Assembly (NCBI GenBank): GCA_949290575.1
Contig: CASESJ010000004.1
Location: 1-48,980, forward strand
Reading direction: 5' to 3'
Length of the DNA stretch: 48,980 nt
Source: an uncultured Clostridia bacterium
GTDB lineage: Bacteria > Bacillota > Clostridia > Christensenellales > Borkfalkiaceae
Shown here: piece by piece, positions 35,412 through 43,869 of the stretch
Layout: every line of letters begins with the position of its first letter
How positions within the stretch are numbered: position 1 is the first letter of the stretch
Notes under the pieces: model-generated
The model's input: the letters and a program-made list of their open reading frames with translations, nothing else
Told to the model about the DNA's origin: nothing
The model's database searches: none
Program-made: the position numbers and the translations under genes

Positions 35412-36422
35412 TTAATTTGCTTTTTTCATCTGAATGCGCGAGAAAAGATTTCTGAACGCGCGCGACATATATGCCTGATTAGCCGTATATGCCATAATCA
35501 GCACAATTACAATGCCTGTAACGACAGTCTGAAGCGAGGAATCTATGCCCGAGCAAACCATGCCGTAAGTCATAGTCTGCATACCGAGCGCGCCTATCCA
35601 TACGCCCCATGACATACAGGTGAAGTCGGCAAGGAAGAGACCGACGAGCACTGCGCCCATCGAGGAATACATTATCGAAGCCGAACCGAGGTTGGAGACG
35701 GGCGTTACGTTAGCCTGGCATGCGTTGAAAATAGCCGCAACGCCGAGCAGCGCGCCCACAACGATGTATGTAAGGAAGATATTCTTCTTTTCCTTGACGC
35801 CCGAGTTGATGGCGAGCATTGAATTCTTGCCGAGAGATTTACAGTCCGCGCCGAACTTGGTGCGTTCGAGCAGAATGTACATAAGAATGAGAATTACCGC
35901 GAGTATTATATAGCACCAGGGAGCCTGAGTGACGGCTATGATGCTGTCGTAGCGGTTGAGCTGTACGCCGAGACCGTCAAATAAAATCGAGGTAAACGAT
36001 TCATATATCATGACTATGCCGAGCGACACAATCATATTGGGAACGCGCAAAAAGATATAAGCCACAGCCTCTATCATGGCGAGGACGATAGCCGAAGCCA
36101 TGCAGCAGAGCAGAATGACAACGGGGTTTGTGGAAAACGACAGACCGATATTGCCGCCGATTATGCCGCCGAGTACGACTATCGTGCCGGTAGCGAAGTC
36201 CCAACGTCCGCCCGAGAGTGGCAGAGCGATTGCCATTGCGACTATTGTGGGCATGACGCTCTGGCGGAAGATATATTCGAAACCGCTCGATGACGTAAAC
36301 GCCGCCGCATTCCCGCCCGCAGCGGAAATTATCAAAAAGAGCAACCACATTGCCACGGGGAATATTAAAGTTTTGAGGTAGTTTATCGCCGTCTTGGCGA
36401 CCTTGCGCGAATTGATTTTCAT
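35412..36422 (-). CDS. Sugar ABC permease, RbsC/BPL_transp_2 type (copy 2)
   Basis: A 336-residue membrane protein with eight to ten hydrophobic segments, of the CUT2 (ribose/xylose/galactofuranose) permease family. Hallmarks include LSGGRWDFATGTIVVLGGIIGG early, the MIVSLGIVMIYES segment and YVVGALLGVAAIFNACQANVTP. CUT2 systems often use one permease as a dimer; here two permease genes flank the binding-protein gene, suggesting a heterodimer as in YtfT/YjfF. It follows the binding-protein gene after a strong hairpin. Confidence 0.9.
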   Translation of the reverse strand: MKINSRKVAKTAINYLKTLIFPVAMWLLFLIISAAGGNAAAFTSSSGFEYIFRQSVMPTIVAMAIALPLSGGRWDFATGTIVVLGGIIGGNIGLSFSTNPVVILLCCMASAIVLAMIEAVAYIFLRVPNMIVSLGIVMIYESFTSILFDGLGVQLNRYDSIIAVTQAPWCYIILAVILILMYILLERTKFGADCKSLGKNSMLAINSGVKEKKNIFLTYIVVGALLGVAAIFNACQANVTPVSNLGSASIMYSSMGAVLVGLFLADFTCMSWGVWIGALGMQTMTYGMVCSGIDSSLQTVVTGIVIVLIMAYTANQAYMSRAFRNLFSRIQMKKAN

Positions 36423-36483
36423 TATTCAGCCCCTTGAAAAGCTTTCGTCCCGCCTGCGCGGACATGTAATGACTGTTTTATTT

Positions 36484-36512
36484 GTTACGGCGCAGCGCGG
36501 CTGCGCCGTAAC
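36484..36512 (-). repeat. Strong hairpin between binding-protein and permease genes
   Basis: GTTACGGCGCAGC and GCTGCGCCGTAAC, perfect 13-base arms with a 3-base loop, 15 bases past the binding-protein stop. No T-run follows, so it more likely shields the upstream message than ends transcription, raising binding-protein output. Confidence 0.7.
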
Positions 36513-36526
36513 CTTCTGTCTATTGA

Positions 36527-37726
36527 TTATTTTGAGCGGAGAGTTGTTATTTCGCTGAGCGAACGGGTGGTAAGCTCGGTGAGGTCTGCCCACGTTGCGT
36601 CCTCATTGAAGGAGAGCATGCACTGCTTGAGTTCATCTGCCGTGATGGGACCGTTTGCTTTATCGCCGATTACATAAGCCTTGTAATCTTTTACGTCCTG
36701 CGTGCTCGTCATAATAACGTAGTCTGCCGCGCCGTCCGAACCGCCGTAGAGGTAGTTCGCGTCGTCTATCTTAACTCTGTCGGAATACCATGCGGTGCCG
36801 TCCGAAGCCATTGCGTCATAAGCTCTGGCAAACAGGCTCGCCATGCATTCTACGTGGTTGTTGTTGCCTGCCGCAAGCAGAGTGCCGTCTGCGAGGTAGC
36901 CCTCTACGTCGTCGGTATAGCCGAGGGAAATCATCTTAACGTCGCGATGTCCGTTGCTGCGGAGAGCGGGAAGAACGTAGTCCATGCCGGAGCCCATTCC
37001 CACTACCACTTCTATGTCGGGATATTCGGAGAACATCTGAACCACCGTTGCACTGCATGCGTCCGACGTGAACATGAAGTAATAATAGTCGCCCTTATAG
37101 CCGAAAGGAATGAGCATTTCTTCCTGGTTCGCGTCGCAGATGACCTTTGTCTCGTCAAGTCCGTCAACCATCGAATTCCAGACCGTGTTGCCGTCTATGA
37201 ATGCGAAAGGAGGGAACGAAATGCCTGCGATTTTTGTATATTCTGTCTCGTTGAGCACTTCTGCAAACTGCGCGCCGGCAATCGAAGGGTCGCCCGAGAA
37301 CTGCTTTACGCCGCCGAGGAAGTACTTGCTTTCGAGAGCATCTTCCGATATGCTGGAGGTTGCCGTGTCCGCAAGCAGCAGTCCGTAGTAGACGCCTGCG
37401 CTCTCGCACATTTCTACGCACCTGTCGATAGCCGTGTTGTAGCCGCTGAATACTGCGTTGCAGCCCTGGTTTATGCAGGATTCGAGACCCTGAATGTGCG
37501 AATCGTCGTCCTGTCCGACAGCTACGTATGTGAAGGAAACGTCGAAGTTGTCTTCGAGGTAGCTTGCATAGGACTCAATCTGCTGACCCTGAATGTCGGT
37601 GAAGTTATAGAGCAGAATACCTATTTTATACTGTGCTTCGTCGCCACAGCCTGCCATTGAAAAAGTACCCGCTACAGCCGCGCCCGCTATTGCCAGAGCG
37701 CATAACCTTGATAAGAATTTTTTCAT
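36527..37726 (-). CDS. Sugar-binding lipoprotein, periplasmic-binding-protein type 1
   Basis: A 399-residue lipoprotein (MAGC, Cys27) of the RbsB-like type-1 binding family: KIGILLYNFTDIQGQQIESYASYLE at the start, GLESCINQGCNAVFSGYN in the first lobe, and VVVGMGSGMDYVLPALRSNG with SLGYTDDVEGYLADG in the second. It captures a sugar outside the membrane for the two RbsC-type permeases. The ligand is unknown. GGAG precedes the start, 29 bases after the upstream permease gene. Confidence 0.88.
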   Translation of the reverse strand: MKKFLSRLCALAIAGAAVAGTFSMAGCGDEAQYKIGILLYNFTDIQGQQIESYASYLEDNFDVSFTYVAVGQDDDSHIQGLESCINQGCNAVFSGYNTAIDRCVEMCESAGVYYGLLLADTATSSISEDALESKYFLGGVKQFSGDPSIAGAQFAEVLNETEYTKIAGISFPPFAFIDGNTVWNSMVDGLDETKVICDANQEEMLIPFGYKGDYYYFMFTSDACSATVVQMFSEYPDIEVVVGMGSGMDYVLPALRSNGHRDVKMISLGYTDDVEGYLADGTLLAAGNNNHVECMASLFARAYDAMASDGTAWYSDRVKIDDANYLYGGSDGAADYVIMTSTQDVKDYKAYVIGDKANGPITADELKQCMLSFNEDATWADLTELTTRSLSEITTLRSK

Positions 37727-37755
37727 ATATATAACTCCTTAAAAAAATTTCTGAT

Positions 37756-38763
37756 TTATCTGGGAAGAGCCTTTACAGTGCCCTGCCTCCTGAGAGTGAA
37801 GCCCACCATGAGAAGGAATACCAGACCCTTGATGAGCGACACGTACATATCCGATATGCCCAGCTGTGAAAGTCCGTTTGTGAGAAGGACATAGGTAACA
37901 GAACCGACAATCGCCGCGCTCATGCGGGTCTTGCTGCCGCCCGAAAGGAGCATGCCGCCCAGAATGAGGGCAATCATCACGTCCATTTCTCTGCCGGAAC
38001 CGAAGTTCTGCGTAACAGAACCCGTGCGCGCAAGATAGAACATGGAAGATATGGCAACTCCGAAACCTGCGAAAGCATAGCAGATGTACTTGATGACGTT
38101 TACGTTTGCGCCCGACTGCTGAGCAGACAGGGGGTTGTCGCCTATCGCCTTGGAATATTTGCCCACGCGGGTATATGTGAATATGAACCAGCCCGCAACT
38201 GCGATGAGTACCATTACGAGCAGCATGAACCACGTCTGGCTGAAGAGCTTGAGCGCGGAGCTGTTTTCAAGCTTGTAGCTGCCCAGCGTCTGAGAGACGA
38301 AGTAGGTCACAAGTCCCCTCGCGGTGAACATTATCGCGAGCGAGGCTATCGTGCTTAAAATTCTGAACTTTATGGAAATCAGAATGCTGCCGACGTAAAG
38401 AACTTCGCAGATGAGAATGTTTATGAGCACAGCCACAACTATTCCGCCCGCCGTTCCGCCCATGGCGTTTATGACCTCGATGGATACCAGCGAACACATG
38501 GCGATTACCGCGCCTTCGGCGACGTCTATGTTGCCGTGAGAGAATACGAACAGCATTCCCACGCACATAATCATAAGGGGCGTCAGCTGACTTATAATCG
38601 AGTTTACGCTGTAAGGCTTGAACAATCTTCCGCGCGTAGCTATGGAGAACACCACTATTACCAGCACGAGAAGACCGTAGCGGATTAATGTATTTTTATT
38701 GCTCTTGACAAAGGCTCCCGCCTTTGAAAGTACGGCTTTGTTTTCCTTTTTAATGCTTTCCAT
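37756..38763 (-). CDS. Sugar ABC permease, RbsC/BPL_transp_2 type (copy 1)
   Basis: A 335-residue CUT2 permease. FSHGNIDVAEGAVIAMCSLV (the conserved TM2 region), RILSTIASLAIMFTARGL, IGDNPLSAQQSGANV (conserved loop, usually GGNxxAAxxSGI) and MDVMIALILGGMLLSGG near the end identify the family. It starts 11 bases after the ATPase gene. It is only distantly similar to copy 2 of the same operon. Confidence 0.91.
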   Translation of the reverse strand: MESIKKENKAVLSKAGAFVKSNKNTLIRYGLLVLVIVVFSIATRGRLFKPYSVNSIISQLTPLMIMCVGMLFVFSHGNIDVAEGAVIAMCSLVSIEVINAMGGTAGGIVVAVLINILICEVLYVGSILISIKFRILSTIASLAIMFTARGLVTYFVSQTLGSYKLENSSALKLFSQTWFMLLVMVLIAVAGWFIFTYTRVGKYSKAIGDNPLSAQQSGANVNVIKYICYAFAGFGVAISSMFYLARTGSVTQNFGSGREMDVMIALILGGMLLSGGSKTRMSAAIVGSVTYVLLTNGLSQLGISDMYVSLIKGLVFLLMVGFTLRRQGTVKALPR

Positions 38764-38774
38764 TTTTCCCGCCC

Positions 38775-40421
38775 TTAAATCATGTAGTCTATTATGTCGC
38801 TGTCGCGCAGTTCGCTGCTGCGAGTGAACTCTTTGGTTATGCTGCCGTCCTTCATTATGAGAATTCTGTCGCTCATGCCTATGAGTTCGGCAAGTTCCTC
38901 TGAAATGATAACTATCGCGTAGCCCTTTTTCTTGAGCTCGTACAACAGCTGATACATAGTCGTCTTTACGCCCACGTCTACGCCGCGGGTGGGCGAGTCA
39001 AACACAAGTATGTGAGATTTGTTGCCTATCCACTTCGCAAACGAAACCTTCTGCTTGTTGCCGCCCGACAGTTCGCGCACGTCCTGATTTATAGACGAGC
39101 ACTTAATTCTGAATTCCTCCACCCTGTCCTTGGAAAACTGTCTTTCGCTCGACGAGGGCACAACGCCGAAGATTTCGAGCTGTCTTATCGCCGAGAGACA
39201 GAGGTTGTCGCGTATGCTGCCCTGAAGTATGAGCGTCTCCTTATCCCTGTCCTTGGATATGTAGCCTATGCTCGCCGCGAGCGCGTCGCGTATGCTGCGT
39301 ATCTTATATTCCGCAAGTTCGGTCACATTGAGTTTTGTCTGCACCGTCTCGCCGTTTTCCGTCGTCTTTTTAAAAAGTTTCTTTATCTTGTCGCCCGTCA
39401 TAAGCACGAGATTTTTAAGTCTTGCGCCGTAGACCGCGGTTTTTTCCTTTCTCGTCAGCTGTCTGGGCGAATAAGCCGTGACGCTGCCCGAGGTTATCTT
39501 TTCCATTCCGAAGAGCAATCTGCCGAGTTCGTGAATGCCGCTGCCCGAAAGACCGCCTATGCCGACTATCTCTCCGCTGTGCACTTCGAGGTCTATATCC
39601 TTTAAGATGCCCGCATTCACGCCGTCTACCCTTATCGCCACCTGTTCGCCGTGCGAGGGGTCGAAGTCTGCCCTGTAATAGTTGCCCTCTATCTTTCTGC
39701 CGACCATCTTCTGCTTTATGAAATCTTCGCTGAACTCGGATTTCTCTATCGTGGCAATCAGATTGCCGTCGCGAAGGACCGTGAGGCAGTCGCAGATTTC
39801 CATAAGCTCCGGCAAATCGTGCGATATGAACAGCACCGCCTTGCCCTCCGCGGCAAGCTTTTTCATTATTGCGTGTATCTTTTCGCGTCCGTCCTGCGAG
39901 AGCGCGGTAGTCGTTTCGTCGACTATGAAAAGCTCGGGCTTGTAGTAGAGAGCTTTGGCTATTTCCACAAGCTTTCTCGTCTCGAAATTGTACGCCGCTG
40001 CGGGACGCGACACGTCGAGCTCAAGCCCTATCTCTCTGATTGCCTTTTCGGCTTCCGCTTCCATCGCCGCCTTGTTGAGCAGACCGAATTTGGAAAAACG
40101 TTTCTCTTCGCCGAGGAAGATATTTTCCGCAATCGTCAGATAGTCTACCGTGCCCGCCTCCTGCACTATCATGCCTATGCCGTGCTTTCTCGCCGCGCCG
40201 GGGTCGGAGGGCTTGTACGGTTCGCCCTTAAGTATTATCTCGCCCGAGGTTATGCTGTGTATGCCGCATATCATTGACGAGATTGTCGATTTGCCCGAAC
40301 CGTTTTCGCCGATGAGCCCCTGAATTTCACCCAGGCGCACGGTAAAATCGACGTTGTTCACTGCAACAACGTCGCCGAATTTTTTTGTAATTCCCTTTGT
40401 CTGAAGAAAAATTTCTCCCAT
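38775..40421 (-). CDS. Sugar ABC ATPase with two nucleotide-binding domains, RbsA/MglA type
   Basis: A 548-residue fused ATPase for the CUT2 importer. Domain 1: Walker A GENGSGKST (38-46), Walker B FIVDETT (165-171), His201 in FISHD; its signature is degenerate (YNFETRK, 144-150), as usual for this family. Domain 2: Walker A without Lys (GLSGSGIHELG, 290-300), a full signature LSGGNKQ (451-457) and FDSPTRGVD (474-482). About 55 basic residues (322-378) between the second P-loop and the family's IGYISKDRDKETL motif are longer than in RbsA and unexplained. It is the first gene of the operon, with GGGGAG before the ATG. Confidence 0.92.
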   Translation of the reverse strand: MGEIFLQTKGITKKFGDVVAVNNVDFTVRLGEIQGLIGENGSGKSTISSMICGIHSITSGEIILKGEPYKPSDPGAARKHGIGMIVQEAGTVDYLTIAENIFLGEEKRFSKFGLLNKAAMEAEAEKAIREIGLELDVSRPAAAYNFETRKLVEIAKALYYKPELFIVDETTTALSQDGREKIHAIMKKLAAEGKAVLFISHDLPELMEICDCLTVLRDGNLIATIEKSEFSEDFIKQKMVGRKIEGNYYRADFDPSHGEQVAIRVDGVNAGILKDIDLEVHSGEIVGIGGLSGSGIHELGRLLFGMEKITSGSVTAYSPRQLTRKEKTAVYGARLKNLVLMTGDKIKKLFKKTTENGETVQTKLNVTELAEYKIRSIRDALAASIGYISKDRDKETLILQGSIRDNLCLSAIRQLEIFGVVPSSSERQFSKDRVEEFRIKCSSINQDVRELSGGNKQKVSFAKWIGNKSHILVFDSPTRGVDVGVKTTMYQLLYELKKKGYAIVIISEELAELIGMSDRILIMKDGSITKEFTRSSELRDSDIIDYMI

Positions 40422-40478
40422 AAATTTATCACTCCCCGTAACTTCCCTGCTATTTTAATACAACTATTTATAATGCGC

Positions 40479-40508
40479 AATATACTATCTTATCCGATTT
40501 TTTGTTAA
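40479..40508 (-). promoter_or_regulatory. Candidate promoter of the second sugar operon
   Basis: Minus strand TTAACA (40508-40503), 18 bases, TATATT (40484-40479). Weaker than the other promoters, as expected for one needing an AraC-type activator. Confidence 0.45.
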
Positions 40509-40555
40509 GATTTAACGTATTTTGCAACTTACGCACTATTTTTCATAAAAAAATA

Positions 40556-40584
40556 TTGACATACATATGTCTTTGTAGTATTTT
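40556..40584 (+). promoter_or_regulatory. Promoter of the AraC-GH39 gene
   Basis: TTGACA (40556-40561), 17 bases, TATTTT (40579-40584). An inverted repeat GACATA-CA-TATGTC (40558-40571) overlaps the -35 box and spacer, a good place for an autoregulatory site. Confidence 0.6.
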
Positions 40585-40632
40585 ATATCAGAAGAATGTC
40601 AAAAATTTAATTTTACCCCCGCGGAGGCGTTT

Positions 40633-43131
40633 ATGGAATACAGACACGAAATCATAGAATTTCCCGACAGTCTTCCCATAAAGATATTCATTCACAGAAT
40701 AGGCGACGTGAGCATGCACTGGCACCAGTCGCTGGAGCTTTTGTACATCGTCAGCGGCGATGTGGAAATCACCGTCGGAAAGGACGTATTCCGCCTGTCC
40801 GACGACGATATGCTACTCGTAAACTCGAACATGCCGCACTCGCTGTACTCCGAAAACGCCACGATGATTGCCACCCAGATTAAACCTGAAAGGCTGATGA
40901 ACATTCCCGAAAAGCTGAAATACTGCCTCTTCGACTGCGTGAGCTCCTCGCAATCGGACGAGAACAGGGAAAAGTTCACCAATATCAAGAGCTGTCTTGC
41001 CAACCTCTTGCGGCTGAACATCGAGGGCGGCGCGCACATCTCGCTCATGAACACTTCGCTGTGCTACAAACTGATGTACGAGCTGTATTACAACTTCTCA
41101 AAGCAGGGAAACTCCGCCCCGTCAGACCAGCACGAAATGTTCACCAGGCTGACCAGCCTTCTCGGATATATAAATACCAATTATAAAGAAAACCTGTCCC
41201 TCGAAAAACTTGCTTCGGTATGTTACGTGACTGTGCCATACCTCTCGAAAATGTTCAAAAATGCAATGAACATCACCATAAGCGAGTATATAAAGAGCAT
41301 ACGACTGCACCACGCCGCAAACCTGCTCATCGGCACAGCCATGTCGATAGACGAAATAAGCTGGGAATGTGGATTTCCCAACGTGCATTCCTTCATTGCC
41401 GCCTTCAAGGAAAAATACGGCGGCACGCCGGGGCATTGGCGCAAGGACAACAAGTCGCGCAACATAATGCACCGCCTCGACGACAAGGAAAAGAGCATAG
41501 GTTATTACAGCATAAATTCCCCCATACTGTACAGTCAGGTGTCGGACTTCATTAAAAAGTATTCGGACGTTCACCAGCCTGCAGAGGCATTTAAAGCCGA
41601 GCTTACAGAGGCTAAAACGATTAGCGTTCCGAAGAGCGGAGATATCCGCCTTAAACATACCGCCCGCGCATTCATAGGCGTGAGCAGAACGAGCGAGCTG
41701 CTGAACGAGGAAATACGCCGCGAACTCAAAGAGGCGCAGAGAGATATCCGCTTCAGTTATATCAAGACGCACTCGGTATTTGACGACGACATGATGGTCT
41801 ACGACGAGACGAACGGCGTGCCGTCATACAACTTTTCGCTCGTGGACAAGGCGTATGATTTTCTGCTCTCGATAGGACTGAAACCCTACGTTCAGCTGTC
41901 ATTCATGCCGAGCGCGCTGGCAAGGGACAAGAACAAGACGACGTTCTACCAGAAGATAATAACTTCCATGCCCAAAGACATGGCAAAATGGCAGGAACTG
42001 CTCGTGCGGTTCTGCCGTCACCTCACGGACAGGTACGGCGAACAGGAAGTGCTCTCGTGGCCGTTTGCCGTGTGGAACGAGCCCGCCACGTCGGAACAGC
42101 TCTTCGGACTGAAAGAGGAAGAATATTACAGCCTGTACGACAGCTCGTATCGCGCAATCAAGAGCGTCAACGAGAAGTTCCGCGTGGGCGGACCTTCTCA
42201 CTTTGCCGCCTTCGGCAAATCGGACGATTTTCTGTTCCGTTTCATCTCGCGCGCAAAGAGGGACGGCTGCGCGCCCGATTTCCTCGACGTGCACTACTAC
42301 GACATAGACATGAGCACGCCCTACCTCGACGAAAACGGCATAAAGCGTTTCACCCCGCTCTCCCCCCGCCCGGGAACATTCAACGAATATATAGAAAATC
42401 TCAAGAGCAAACTTGCGCAGACGGGGACGGATATTCCGCTTTTCATAACGGAATGGAACTCCACCACATCTCACAGAGATATGCTGTCCGATACCTGTTT
42501 CAAGTCGGCATATATCGTCAGGAACCTGCTTGAAACTTACGACAAGACGGACGGTATTTGCTACTGGCTGCTTTCCGACATGCACCACGAGAGCCGACTG
42601 AACAAGAGCATTTTCCACGGCGGGCTGGGCATGTTCACGGTTGACGGCATAAAGAAACCGGCATATTTTGCATACAAATTGCTGGCTGAACTCGGCGACA
42701 CCCTCCTTTGCAAAGGCGATGGATATTTTGCCACCAGAAAGGCAAACGAGTATCGCATACTGCTTTACAACTATTGCCATTACTCCAAAGCTTATTCCGA
42801 AGACGTGGGCATAAACACGACATATACAGACAGATATTCCGTCTTCCCCGACAAAAAGACGCTGACGTTTGAAATCAACCTCGCAGACGCTGAGGGAAAT
42901 TTCCGCGTCTGGCAGCACATTCTCGGACGTGACAGCGGCTCTGCGTTCGACAACTTTGTGGAAAGCGGCGCATGCGAACCCCTTTCGCCCGACGACGAAC
43001 AGTTCCTTAAAAATTACACCGTCCCGAAGGTGGAAAGTTTCAGAATGAGCGGCGACGAGCCCATACGCGTCGCGCTCGCGCCACACGAAGTCAGACTTCT
43101 GAAGATAATACCCGCACTCAACGAAGAATAA
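40633..43131 (+). CDS. AraC-family regulator fused to a GH39-like glycosidase domain
   Basis: An 832-residue fusion. Residues about 10-95 form an AraC-type cupin (MHWHQSLELLYIVSGDVEITVG). Residues about 175-272 form the double helix-turn-helix (LSLEKLASVCYVTVPYLSKMFK and the AraC signature ISWECGFPNVHSFIAAFKEKYG-TPGHWR). Residues about 325-830 are a GH39 beta-xylosidase-like barrel and sandwich, with WNEP (acid/base Glu483) and FITEWN (nucleophile Glu607) both kept, plus ICYWLLSDMHHE. The domain could sense or cleave an inducing oligosaccharide. It is divergent from the CUT2 transporter/GH3 operon, which it most likely controls. There is no signal peptide, so it is cytoplasmic. A GGAGG site precedes the ATG. 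Confidence 0.92.
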   Translation: MEYRHEIIEFPDSLPIKIFIHRIGDVSMHWHQSLELLYIVSGDVEITVGKDVFRLSDDDMLLVNSNMPHSLYSENATMIATQIKPERLMNIPEKLKYCLFDCVSSSQSDENREKFTNIKSCLANLLRLNIEGGAHISLMNTSLCYKLMYELYYNFSKQGNSAPSDQHEMFTRLTSLLGYINTNYKENLSLEKLASVCYVTVPYLSKMFKNAMNITISEYIKSIRLHHAANLLIGTAMSIDEISWECGFPNVHSFIAAFKEKYGGTPGHWRKDNKSRNIMHRLDDKEKSIGYYSINSPILYSQVSDFIKKYSDVHQPAEAFKAELTEAKTISVPKSGDIRLKHTARAFIGVSRTSELLNEEIRRELKEAQRDIRFSYIKTHSVFDDDMMVYDETNGVPSYNFSLVDKAYDFLLSIGLKPYVQLSFMPSALARDKNKTTFYQKIITSMPKDMAKWQELLVRFCRHLTDRYGEQEVLSWPFAVWNEPATSEQLFGLKEEEYYSLYDSSYRAIKSVNEKFRVGGPSHFAAFGKSDDFLFRFISRAKRDGCAPDFLDVHYYDIDMSTPYLDENGIKRFTPLSPRPGTFNEYIENLKSKLAQTGTDIPLFITEWNSTTSHRDMLSDTCFKSAYIVRNLLETYDKTDGICYWLLSDMHHESRLNKSIFHGGLGMFTVDGIKKPAYFAYKLLAELGDTLLCKGDGYFATRKANEYRILLYNYCHYSKAYSEDVGINTTYTDRYSVFPDKKTLTFEINLADAEGNFRVWQHILGRDSGSAFDNFVESGACEPLSPDDEQFLKNYTVPKVESFRMSGDEPIRVALAPHEVRLLKIIPALNEE

Positions 43132-43138
43132 ACCTTAA

Positions 43139-43172
43139 ATTCGGCAGAACCTACTTCTGCCGAATATTTTTT
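43139..43172 (+). terminator. Intrinsic terminator after the AraC-GH39 gene
   Basis: ATTCGGCAGAA (43139-43149) and TTCTGCCGAAT (43155-43165), perfect 11-base arms and a 5-base loop, followed by ATTTTTT. Confidence 0.93.
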
Positions 43173-43320
43173 GCCATTACATTATAATTATATCAGAAAA
43201 TATATTACGCTCAACACCATTATGTCTTTTGAGACGCTTTCCATCCGTTTCCGCAGAAAAAAGATGCCGCCGCACTATATTAAGACGTTTTATCGCGCTT
43301 TCATGTCTTGCCTGCGCGTC

Positions 43321-43707
43321 CTACTTTTTGCCTCTTTTTTTCTGACCATTTCCTGCGCTCCTTTTTGTTCCTATACCGTTGCGCTCATGCGCACGCGATA
43401 CAACCAACGCCGCACCATCACTTATATATGAAGCACCAACGCTGCCATCGCTATTTATTAAAGTGGCTGTATGTATCGGATTTCCATATTTATTGAGTCG
43501 GTCAGCCCTTGAAACAAGGACTTTATACTTTCCAACACGACAAATTTTTGATTCTCCAGGGTTTGAAAATCCACCACCCACACTTTTCCATATCGTGTTA
43601 TAACGTACAAACGGTGCAGATTTTTTACTTTTTATCGAAATATTTTTCCCTTTTTGCTCTGAACCTTTCATACGCGTGTTTTTTGCACTCTTCTTTTTAC
43701 CAAACAT
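43321..43707 (-). CDS. Small basic protein of cassette 1 (unrecognised)
   Basis: A 128-residue Lys/Arg-rich protein with no recognised family. I start at ATG 43707, behind AAGGAGG; upstream in-frame codons are not needed. The first residues MFGKKKSAK match the next small protein (MFNKKKSAK), and the 25 bases before each start are nearly identical. The middle (VRYNTIWKSVGGGFSNPGE, GKYKVLVSRADRLNKYGNPIHTATLINSDGS) looks like a compact beta fold; the tail is RSAGNGQKKRGKK. High charge suggests nucleic-acid binding (inference). It is divergent from small RNA 1, with both genes' control signals overlapping in about 50 bases. Confidence 0.65.
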   Translation of the reverse strand: MFGKKKSAKNTRMKGSEQKGKNISIKSKKSAPFVRYNTIWKSVGGGFSNPGESKICRVGKYKVLVSRADRLNKYGNPIHTATLINSDGSVGASYISDGAALVVSRAHERNGIGTKRSAGNGQKKRGKK

Positions 43708-43723
43708 ATTTTCCTCCTTGAGG

Positions 43724-43752
43724 TTGACTTTTTTATCAAAGTTGCATATAAT
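43724..43752 (+). promoter_or_regulatory. Promoter of small RNA 1
   Basis: TTGACT (43724-43729), 17 bases, TATAAT (43747-43752), inside a block GAGGTTGACTTTTTT shared with 44206-44220 and 44356-44370. The opposite strand of the block carries the ribosome site of the cassette 1 protein. Confidence 0.75.
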
Positions 43753-43758
43753 GTTTTT

Positions 43759-43838
43759 GCAACAGAAATGTTGCATTTGGAAGCGTTGCAACTTTTGCCT
43801 GGCGGGGCTTAATCCGCATGGCGCGCTTCCTTTTTTTT
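43759..43838 (+). ncRNA. Structured small RNA 1 (predicted, about 80 bases)
   Basis: From the predicted start it holds a hairpin TGCAAC-N6-GTTGCA (43758-43775), a GTTGCAAC stretch (43785-43792) that could pair with it alternatively, and a closing stem GGAAGCG (43779-43785) with CGCTTCC (43824-43830) around an inner GCGG/CCGC hairpin, then eight Ts. No convincing open frame. Family unknown. Confidence 0.6.
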
Positions 43839-43869
43839 GCCTTTTTTCGCGGTTTTTGATAGATATAAT

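Noticed and set aside
36854..37660. 268-codon plus-strand ORF
   Set aside because: Antisense to the binding-lipoprotein gene; no domain or initiation signal.
41899..43086. 395-codon minus-strand ORF
   Set aside because: Antisense to the AraC-GH39 gene, whose domains and catalytic motifs are clear.
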